A stretch of 8,031 nt of DNA from positions 1 to 8,031 of the forward strand of contig JABFSY010000198.1 in NCBI GenBank assembly GCA_013140395.1, read 5' to 3'. Positions 1-5,965 of the stretch are shown one piece after another. Position numbers and translations under genes: made by a program. Positions within the stretch are counted from its first letter, which is position 1, and the number at the start of each line of letters is the position of its first letter. The notes under the pieces were generated by a model. That model had not been told where the DNA came from, did no database searches, and worked only from the letters and a program-made list of their open reading frames with translations. The DNA is from Cyclobacteriaceae bacterium. GTDB taxonomy: Bacteria > Bacteroidota > Bacteroidia > Cytophagales > Cyclobacteriaceae.

Positions 1-48
1 ATCTTTGTTCTCCTTTAAGATAGGTTCTTCGCGTAAAGGTTGGGTCAT
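1..48 (-). CDS. nrdB: Ribonucleotide reductase beta subunit, N-terminal fragment (partial, runs off left edge)
   Basis: Read on the minus strand, an ATG at 48-46 opens 16 codons up to the window edge: MTQPLREEPILKENKD. The EPILKENKD stretch resembles the extreme N-terminus of class Ia ribonucleotide reductase small subunits, where an E-P-(I/L)-L-x-E-N motif precedes the R-F-V-(L/I)-F-P-I segment; human RRM2 has a similar EPLLREN. The family product is the di-iron/tyrosyl-radical subunit that works with NrdA to reduce ribonucleoside diphosphates to deoxyribonucleotides in the cytoplasm. No metal ligand or radical tyrosine is inside the window, so the call rests on this short motif and on memory of the family. 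The gene is divergent from rplU. No clear Shine-Dalgarno or TAnnTTTG element precedes it, which is common for start regions in this phylum. A different protein with a similar N-terminus cannot be excluded. Confidence 0.6.
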   Translation of the reverse strand, partial: MTQPLREEPILKENKD

Positions 49-269
49 TTAGGTAAGGTGGTTAGAGTATAGGTTAAAAAGACATTGTTGACCATAAAAA
101 GTTTTCGATGTCTTCTAGGTTTTCAAGTTTATTTTTTGCCAGCGACAAACAAATATTTTCTTCACAGAACTTTTGAGAGCCGCATCGACAAATAACTAAA
201 ATGCATAAGAGAATTCAAAAGAGCGGGAAGCACAGAAAGAGTGTGTTTCTTTGAAAAACAAAAGCAACA

Positions 270-281
270 CTTTTATAAAAG
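270..281. repeat. Perfect 12-nt palindrome CTTTTATAAAAG
   Basis: The 12 bases are self-complementary and lie about 220 nt upstream of the leftward nrdB-like start. A dyad of this kind can be a regulator site, and RNR genes are often controlled by NrdR, but the spacing of the outer C and G does not fit the NrdR-box consensus. In DNA this AT-rich a short palindrome can also arise by chance. Function unassigned. Confidence 0.3.
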
Positions 282-291
282 AATTCATTAT

Positions 292-328
292 CACTCACTT
301 AACACATGCGCCCAAAGTGAAGTGTTAA
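292..328. repeat. Imperfect inverted repeat with two alternative pairings
   Basis: TTAACAC at 299-305 pairs with GTGTTAA at 322-328 (7 bp, 16-nt loop). Alternatively 292-300 pairs with 315-324 as nine base pairs with one bulged A at 320. Each pairing uses a doubled motif (CACT-CACTT on the left, AAGTG-AAGTG on the right). An A-rich run follows, not a T run on the plus strand, so it is not a good rightward terminator. It could be an operator or part of an RNA structure. Confidence 0.35.
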
Positions 329-408
329 ATAAAAAAAAGTTAAAAATTTAATAGTGTGGAAATTGTTGTACAATCGAATGAAATTAGGTATTAAGTGAGA
401 GAATTATT

Positions 409-428
409 TGGGCTAAAAGCCCATTTTT
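409..428 (+). terminator. Orphan terminator-like hairpin upstream of rplU
   Basis: TGGGC at 409-413 pairs with GCCCA at 419-423 around TAAAA. The closing T-A pair extends the stem to 6 bp with a 3-nt loop. Five T's follow at 424-428, giving a short rightward intrinsic-terminator shape. No rightward gene precedes it in the window. It could end a small RNA started between 49 and 400, or stop stray antisense transcription before the rplU promoter. The stem is short, so termination strength is doubtful. Confidence 0.4.
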
Positions 429-459
429 GATCAGGATTTGGGTATTTTAGCAAGATCGC

Positions 460-489
460 TTGTTTTTCGAGCAACTAGCGTTATCTTTG
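460..489 (+). promoter_or_regulatory. Bacteroidota-type promoter of rplU-rpmA
   Basis: TTG at 460-462 is followed by exactly 19 nt and then TATCTTTG at 482-489, a full match to the Bacteroidota primary-sigma consensus (-33 TTG, -7 TAnnTTTG). Transcription would be expected to start roughly 5-8 nt after 489, leaving a leader of about 20 nt before the rplU ATG at 515. It is the only full TAnnTTTG match I found in the plus-strand intergenic regions. Confidence 0.8.
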
Positions 490-514
490 CGATCCATTTT
501 TAAAAACAACAAGC

Positions 515-823
515 ATGTACGCAATTGTAGACATCGCAGGAAAGCAGTTCAAAGTGGCTAAAGACCAATATATCTATGCACCTAAGATGGAAGGAGAAGC
601 TGGCACAGCCGTGTCGTTCGACAAAGTCCTTCTGACTGATAATGGTGGTTCAATAGAAGTTGGCGCCCCTACTGTAAAAGGAGTGAAGGTATCTGGTAAG
701 ATATTGGAGCATGTAAAAGGTGATAAGGTGATCGTATTCAAAAAGAAGCGTAGAAAAGGATACGCTAAAAGAAACGGACATCGTGAACAGTTCACCAAGG
801 TTCAAATTGAAGCAATAGGATAA
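515..823 (+). CDS. rplU: 50S ribosomal protein L21
   Basis: This 102-residue protein has the normal bacterial L21 length. It begins MYAIVDIAGKQFKV, matching the family's conserved N-terminal strand. It carries a central F-D-K-V-L-L segment (about residues 35-40) and the signature HVKGDKVIVFKKKRRKGY followed by NGHRE at about residues 66-91, the basic region that contacts 23S rRNA. L21 is an early assembly protein of the large subunit. The ATG at 515 has an A-rich leader rather than a Shine-Dalgarno and lies about 25 nt after the TATCTTTG box. rpmA follows after a 106-nt gap on the same strand, the usual L21-L27 gene pair, probably one transcript ending at the hairpin at 1209-1241. No defects are visible. 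Confidence 0.97.
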   Translation: MYAIVDIAGKQFKVAKDQYIYAPKMEGEAGTAVSFDKVLLTDNGGSIEVGAPTVKGVKVSGKILEHVKGDKVIVFKKKRRKGYAKRNGHREQFTKVQIEAIG

Positions 824-830
824 ATTAACC

Positions 831-919
831 GATTTGATAATTTGAAGATTTGAAAATGAGGTCTTCAGGTTAAAGAGTCATTCAATTTTCAAATTATAGA
901 ATTTTCAAATTTTCAAATT
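831..919. repeat. AT-rich imperfect palindrome between rplU and rpmA (TTTGAAAA/TTTTCAAA units)
   Basis: The left half holds three staggered GATTTGA/AATTTGAA-type units (831-840, 839-848, 847-856). The right half holds three exact copies of TTTTCAAATT (886-895, 902-911, 910-919). The arms 839-857 and 901-919 are complementary over 19 positions, with one G-U pair in RNA. The left arm can also pair with 885-894, so alternative hairpins compete. It fills most of the 106-nt gap and has no GC-rich stem or long T run, so a simple terminator is unlikely. The structure is directly visible; whether it is a dispersed genomic repeat, an RNA-processing site or simple low-complexity sequence is not decided here. 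Confidence 0.6.
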
Positions 920-929
920 GATTTAAGTT

Positions 930-1187
930 ATGGCACATAAAAAAGGGGAAGGTAAAGTAAAGAACGGCCGCGAGTCGGAAAGCAAACGCTTAGGTATAAA
1001 AGCTTTTGGTGGCCAAAAAGTAATTGGCGGCAACATTATCGTTCGCCAGCGCGGCACAAAGCATCACCCGGGTAGAAATGTGGGCATGGGAAAAGATCAT
1101 ACACTTTTCGCGTTGGTTCCAGGCACTGTGGTTTTTAAAAAAGGAAAAGAAAATAAGTCTTTTGTTTCAGTCGTAGCTGAAGCGTAG
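930..1187 (+). CDS. rpmA: 50S ribosomal protein L27
   Basis: This 85-residue protein opens with [16 protein letters not shown] and contains the L27 signature [18 protein letters not shown] (about residues 35-52) followed by GKDHTLFAL. Known biology: the L27 N-terminal tail reaches towards the peptidyl-transferase centre and the A- and P-site tRNA ends. The gene starts directly with MAHKK, so there is no Firmicutes-type N-terminal extension needing protease removal. The residues after MAHKKG (EGKVK) differ from the commoner VGSSR/VGSSK, a modest divergence within the tail. It lies downstream of rplU, probably on the same transcript, and a strong terminator follows 22 nt after its stop. The ATG at 930 is the only sensible start. 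Confidence 0.97.
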   Translation: MAHKKGEGKVKNGRESESKRLGIKAFGGQKVIGGNIIVRQRGTKHHPGRNVGMGKDHTLFALVPGTVVFKKGKENKSFVSVVAEA

Positions 1188-1208
1188 TTTTCCTACTACC
1201 ATAAATAG

Positions 1209-1241
1209 AAGCTCCTCGGTAAAAACCGGGGAGCTTTTTTT
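1209..1241 (+). terminator. Intrinsic terminator of rplU-rpmA
   Basis: AAGCTCCTCGG at 1209-1219 pairs with CCGGGGAGCTT at 1226-1236 (11 bp with one T-G wobble at 1216/1229), around a T plus five A's. An uninterrupted T run at 1235-1241 follows. It lies 22 nt after the rpmA stop and separates the ribosomal operon from the susC region. Confidence 0.93.
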
Positions 1242-1418
1242 GTTTTCTGTTTTCGTTCACCAAGTTATAAACCTTTATTTTTTCGTTTAAACCAAATAAA
1301 AAGTTGCCTAACGTTTACTAGTCGAAATAAATATTGCACATATCAGGAAGAGGTATTCGTTAATATGTAAATATCCCTTAATTTGGGGGTCTTAATTTAT
1401 TAACCTAAACCAAAACCT
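1242..1418. other. Leader region of the susC-susD pair
   Basis: These 177 nt should contain the susCD promoter. There is no exact TAnnTTTG. The closest is TTAATTTG at 1378-1385, which lacks the TA and has no TTG at the proper distance. The absence is compatible with an alternative (for example ECF) sigma factor, common for susCD loci, but no such regulator gene is in the window. The bases just before the ATG are A/C-rich with no Shine-Dalgarno. Confidence 0.4.
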
Positions 1419-4359
1419 ATGAAGAAGTTTTTACTGTTGTGCTTCTCATTCGTTTTTGTGCTCAGCGCTTGGGCACAGGAACGAGTGATTACGGGTAGGG
1501 TCTCTCTGCAGATGATGGATCGGCCTTACCTGGTGTGAATGTTGTTGTGAAAGGAACGACCACTGGATCTGTTACGGATGCCGATGGTAAGTACTCACTT
1601 TCGGTCCTGATCTTACAGGTAACATCGCGTCTGTAAAAGCAAAAGACATTGCGTTTGTACCGCTTCCTACTATCGATGCGATCCTTCAAGGAAATGCAGC
1701 TGGAGTTTATGTAAACAGCCAGTCTGGTAAGTTGGGTCAAGCCGTTAGCGTACGCGTTCGAGGTAACTCATCGATTAGTGCCAGCAACGAACCGCTTTAC
1801 GTGGTCGATGGTGTGCCCATTACAACCGGAAGCCAAAGCAATTTTGGTGGCGCAACGAATCCTCTCGTTGACTTAAATCCAAATGATATTGAGTCTATGG
1901 AGATTTTGAAAGATGCAGCTGCAGGTGCAATTTATGGTTCCAGGGCTGCTAATGGTGTGGTATTGATCACTACCAAAAAAGGAAAATCCGGAAAAACACA
2001 GGTTACTTTCAACTATCAGACCGGGTATTCTGAATCTTCACGTAGGGTTGCTTTTGCTAACTCAGAACAATATGCAACTCTCCTTTTTGAAGGCGCCAAG
2101 TATTTGGATGATGCCAACGGAATACCTACTAATGACCCGGGAAGCGACACAGAGTTCTTAAATGGATTTTTCGACTATAATAGTTATGGCCAGTGGGCCG
2201 CTAACAAAACGAAGACGTACGAGTGGCAAGATGTAGTATTCCAAAAAGGAGCCTATAATCAAGCCGATATTCAATTCAGTGGTGGAAATGAAAACACTAA
2301 ATTCTTTGCATCAGGTCAGTACTTGAAGCAAGGAGGTATCATTATCGGAAACGAATTGGAGCGTATGACCGGCCGTTTGAATCTGGATCAAAAAGTCACA
2401 GACTGGTTGACCATCGGGATGAATATGAACTTTGCACGCACCTATAACAGAAGGTTGCCTGATGATAATGCCTTTTCTAATCCGTTGCAGAGCGTTGCAC
2501 TTCCTCCGCTGACACCCAACGTGATTCCGGTCGGTCAGCCGGGTGCAGGCCTTCCTGCCGGTACACCTCCTGGAGATCTTCAAATTCCGATTTACTACAA
2601 TCCACAGATTACAGTTGACTATTCGAGATTTGCACAAGAGTCATTCCGTAATTTCAGCAGCAGCTATGCTACTGCAAAATTGTTGCCTGGCTTGATATTC
2701 CAGACTGAGTTTGGATTTGATGTTTTGAGCCAGACAGAAGAAGGCTACTTCCAAAGCCAGACCAGACGTAACCAAACCAGAGCAACAAGGGGCTTAGGTA
2801 CCAACCGGAGTACGTTTATTATGAACTACAACACCAACAACTACTTTAACTACACAAAGAAATTTGGTAAGAGCGATTTGAGTGCTACGGTGGGTATGCA
2901 GTACCAGCAATCGAGTACGCGGACCAATTTTACAGAAGGACTAGATTTCCCATCTGACTCATATCAAAAAATAGCCAGTGCGGCCACGATTTCCGGTGGT
3001 AGTTCTACTGAAACACAGTTTCGGTTTTTGTCCTACTTTGCCCGTGCCAACTATAAGTTTGCCGACAAGTATTTGTTGACATTGAGTGGTCGTATTGATG
3101 GATCTTCTCGTTTTGGAGCAAACAATAGATATGGTTTCTTCCCAGCTGTTTCTGCAGGGTGGATTTTATCGGAGGAAGGCTTCTTGAAAGGTATTGAGGT
3201 TATTAGCTTTTTGAAACTGAGAGGTAGCTACGGAATTGTAGGTAATTCAGAAATTGGTAATTTCCCTCAATTGGGCTTGTATACAGGTGATGCAAGTTAT
3301 GTGGGTATCGGTGGACAACGTCCTAGCCAAATTGGTAACCCTAACTTGAGATGGGAAACCAACAAGCAATTCGATATTGGTATTGACTTTGGTTTCTTTA
3401 ATAATCGTTTAACGGGTGAGATTGATTATTACAACCGTAGATCTGAAGATCTGTTGTTAAATGTCAATTTGTCTTCAACGACTGGGTTTAACAGCGTGGT
3501 AAGAAACTTAGGTTCCTTGGAGAATACAGGTTTTGAGTTGGTGTTGAATAGCCAAAATACAGTGGGTGCGTTCAAATGGAATACATCTTTCAATATTGCT
3601 GCCAACCGCGGTAAAGTGCTTAACATTAACGGTCAGATCATTACAGGTGGTCTGGCAGCGTTGCCCAACCGAGTCCAAGAAGGTCAGAACATAGGGGTAT
3701 TTTACGCACCTGAGTATGCGGGGGTAGATCCTGCCAATGGCGATGCTTTGTTTTACAAAAACACTGCGAACCCAGATGGAACCATCGATCGATCGACTGT
3801 AAATAATGCTAATTACAGCCAGGCGGCACGCACAGTAGTTGGAGATCCAAATCCGGATTACGTGATGGGTCTTACTAACTCGTTCTCTTACAAGGGTATT
3901 GATCTTTCAGTGTTGTTTAGCGCTGTTTTAGGAAACGATATCAGTATTTATGGTTTGGGTCAATATTCAAGCGCCAACGCCATTTATGAAGATAACCAAA
4001 CGGCTGATCAAATGGCTCGCTGGCAAAAGCCGGGTGATATCACCCGTGTGCCACAGGCTCGCTATTATGCAGGTAATGGGAATCAGGCCAGTTCACGTTT
4101 TATTGTAGATGGGTCGTTTGTACGCCTTCGCAATGTGAGCTTGGGTTATACACTTCCCAAAAGCCTGTTGAACAGAGTGAAGCTTGACCGTGTCCGGATT
4201 TATGTTACGGGCCAAAACCTTGCTTTGTTTACGAGCTACCCACTGTGGGATCCTGAAGTAAATGCAGATAGCTTTGATTCAAATATTGCTAAGGGGAATG
4301 ACTTTTACACTCCTCCACAGCCGCGTACGATCTTATTTGGAATCAATATCGGTCTGTAA
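1419..4359 (+). pseudogene. SusC/RagA-family TonB-dependent outer-membrane receptor, 5' end disrupted (two frame breaks, CPR/TonB-box region missing)
   Basis: Three frames must be joined to read this gene. The first, from ATG 1419, gives MKKFLLLCFSFVFVLSAWAQ, a signal peptide probably cut after A-W-A, then ERVITGRVS; it stops at TGA 1536. The second, from about 1508, gives ADDGSALPGVNVVVKG and then TTTGSVTDADGKYSLSV, the start of a carboxypeptidase-regulatory-like domain; it stops at TAA 1634. The third, open from 1591 to 4359, begins DLTGNIASVKAKDIA and holds the plug (LYVVDGVPI near 1795-1821, EILKDAAAGAIYGSRAANG near 1900-1956) and a full-looking barrel ending NIGL. Roughly 50 residues normally between GKYSL and DLTG (the F-x-x-I-G-Y end of the first domain and the EVVV-type TonB-box region) are absent. 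SusC proteins import SusD-captured nutrients using TonB energy. A recent pseudogene or an assembly error both fit; the substrate is unknown. Confidence 0.85.
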
Positions 4360-4391
4360 AAAATTCACTTACCATTAATGATTTAAAAAAT

Positions 4392-5828
4392 ATGAAAAAG
4401 AATATAATTATAACGAGCTTACTGGCATTGGCGCTACTGGGTATTCCCTTTGGTTGCGCAGATCGCCTGGATATTAAGCCATTTCAATCCCAAGCTTCTG
4501 ATGTGGGACTCAAGACAGAAAGTGATCTAGTAGGTACATTGATAGGAGCTTATGATGGCTTACAAGATACTGACAGCTATGGTGGCGATATCATGCTATT
4601 GTCAGACTTATGGGCCAACCGCGCTCACCTCAGATTCAGGGGTACTTTTGCTGGACTGGTGCAAATAGCCTCGATAACAAATACCTCTACTTCCTCGGTG
4701 ATTACCACAGATAATGCCTGGGCGCGCGATATTTGGGCCAATGCATATCGCACTATTAATATTGCCAACCTCGTACTAGAGAACCTGTCACTTAGCGTTG
4801 GTGCGGTACGCCCAACCAACACAGTACAAGGAGAAGCTTTGTTTATACGAGGTTCGTTATATTTTGAATTGGCGCGCTTGTATGGTAGAAACTGGCAAGA
4901 TGGAGATCCTAACCAGAATCTGGCAGTCCCATTAGTTCTTACTTCAACACCGTTTGAGGAGAATAAACTGACAGATGCTAACCTTCCGGCTCGTGCTACT
5001 GTAGCTGCTGTGTATGCCCAAGCAAAGGCTGACCTTACCCTCGCCTCCACTTTATTGCCCAGTTCAAATTTGCATTACGCTTCAAAGTGGGCCGCATTAG
5101 CACAATTGTCTCGGATTGCATTAATGCAGGGTGACTTTGCTGCTGCTCTGGATGCATCTAATCAGGTTATTCAATCAGGGGTCTATACATTGGCGCCTGC
5201 CTTTAATGACCTATGGTTCAATTTTATCAATTTTGGAGGCGTAGCCCCAAAGGAGTACGTCTTCTACATGCGCATGACACAGCAGGACGGAACAAACGGA
5301 CTGAACACGTACTATGGTGCAACTATTTCCTCCATACCAGGAACGGCAGGCAGAGGTGATTGTGATGTTCAAACTGCATTTGTCAATCTACATGAAACGG
5401 CAGATGTGCGCAGAGGTTATTTCCAGGTAACAAGCAGAAGGCTTAGCAGAAAGCATTTGGATCGTTTTGGTCACGTGCCTGTGATTCGCTTGTCAGAGAT
5501 GTATTTGACCAGGGCAGAGGCGAACTTCAGACTTGGCTCTACCACAGGAGATACTCCTCTGAACGATATCAACCGTGTGAGAAATCGTGTAGGTCTTGCG
5601 AATCTAGCCGTAGTTGACTTAGCCGCGATCTTGCTGGAGCGCAGCTTAGAGCTTGCCTTCGAAGGACACCGTTTGCATGATATCAAAAGGACACAAGGTG
5701 TAACATTAGGTAGTAGTGCTACCGCGCCTAATGGTCCGGCTTGGAATAGTCCTAAGTTGATACTACCTATTCCATTGAGAGAGATTGAAGTGAACAAGAA
5801 GCTCGTACAAAACGAAGGGTATCAATAA
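4392..5828 (+). CDS. SusD/RagB-family surface nutrient-binding lipoprotein
   Basis: This 478-residue protein is within the usual SusD size. Residues 1-21 are a lysine-plus-hydrophobic signal sequence ending at Cys22 (PFG-C), a weak but plausible lipobox, so the mature protein would be lipid-anchored. The N-terminal SusD-like half includes LVGTLIGAYDGLQ (46-58), RGSLYFELARLYGRNW (153-168) and a TPR-like helical pair (about 229-260). The C-terminal RagB/SusD half has DVRRGYF (338-344), VPVIRLSEMYLTRAEANFRL (362-381), LAFEGHRLHDIKR (421-433) and LPIPLREIEVN (458-468), typical of the family. SusD proteins bind the substrate at the cell surface and close over the SusC barrel. The start is 32 nt after the susC stop, so the two are likely co-transcribed. 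The frame is intact, in contrast with the damaged susC. The substrate (glycan, peptide or other) cannot be read from the sequence. Confidence 0.93.
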   Translation: MKKNIIITSLLALALLGIPFGCADRLDIKPFQSQASDVGLKTESDLVGTLIGAYDGLQDTDSYGGDIMLLSDLWANRAHLRFRGTFAGLVQIASITNTSTSSVITTDNAWARDIWANAYRTINIANLVLENLSLSVGAVRPTNTVQGEALFIRGSLYFELARLYGRNWQDGDPNQNLAVPLVLTSTPFEENKLTDANLPARATVAAVYAQAKADLTLASTLLPSSNLHYASKWAALAQLSRIALMQGDFAAALDASNQVIQSGVYTLAPAFNDLWFNFINFGGVAPKEYVFYMRMTQQDGTNGLNTYYGATISSIPGTAGRGDCDVQTAFVNLHETADVRRGYFQVTSRRLSRKHLDRFGHVPVIRLSEMYLTRAEANFRLGSTTGDTPLNDINRVRNRVGLANLAVVDLAAILLERSLELAFEGHRLHDIKRTQGVTLGSSATAPNGPAWNSPKLILPIPLREIEVNKKLVQNEGYQ

Positions 5829-5852
5829 CTTTTAATTTCTTTACATAAAGCG

Positions 5853-5885
5853 AAAGGGACTGTCTGAAAAGACAGTCCCTTTTTG
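5853..5885 (+). terminator. Strong intrinsic terminator of susC-susD
   Basis: AAAGGGACTGTC at 5853-5864 pairs perfectly with GACAGTCCCTTT at 5871-5882. A further T-A pair (5865/5870) closes a GAAA tetraloop, giving 13 bp in all. T's continue to 5884 and, after one G, for five more. It sits 24 nt after the susD stop. Read leftward it has only a weak tail (TTTCGCTTT), but it may help stop the convergent glutamate-synthase-like gene, for which I see no better terminator in 5886-5965. Confidence 0.92.
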
Positions 5886-5965
5886 TTTTTTGATGGAGAT
5901 TGAAGTTGTTGATTTTTGTTAACACTGGGCGATGTGTCAACTTCCGCCAAAATGCTCTCAAGCAA

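Larger units (their letters stand above)
49..459. other. Long AT-rich intergenic region between nrdB and rplU
   Basis: No convincing reading frame exists on either strand here. The stretch is AT-rich and contains a perfect 12-nt palindrome (270-281), an imperfect inverted repeat (292-328), a wider 9-nt inverted pair (294-302 with 391-399) and a terminator-like hairpin (409-428). It must hold the promoter of the leftward nrdB-like gene, but I found no TAnnTTTG match on the minus strand. A small RNA is possible but unproven. Confidence 0.5.

Noticed and set aside
270..281. NrdR box for the RNR gene
   Set aside because: The palindrome has the outer C and G two bases too far apart for the NrdR consensus and lacks the flanking ACA/TGT symmetry.
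1378..1385. TTAATTTG as the susC promoter -7 box
   Set aside because: It lacks the conserved TA of TAnnTTTG and has no TTG at the proper upstream distance.
3783..3796. Tandem ATCG units (GATCGATCGA)
   Set aside because: Only about three units, in frame within the susC barrel (T-I-D-R-S-T), with no sign of variation or function.
1732..4359. A free-standing receptor gene starting at the TTG at 1732
   Set aside because: Homology to the SusC plug continues upstream of 1732 in the same frame (DLTGNIASVKAKDI and LPTIDAILQGNAAGVYV). The true gene begins further upstream at ATG 1419 with a signal peptide; 1732 is only an in-frame TTG.
4625..5050. A 141-codon minus-strand frame inside susD
   Set aside because: Shadow of a strongly conserved SusD segment; no start signal and no recognisable product.
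5902..5944. Inverted repeats (GAAGTTG/CAACTTC and GTTAACAC/GTGTCAAC) as a leftward terminator
   Set aside because: The leftward reading continues into an A run, not a T run, and the inner stem has a mismatch, so terminator function is not supported.
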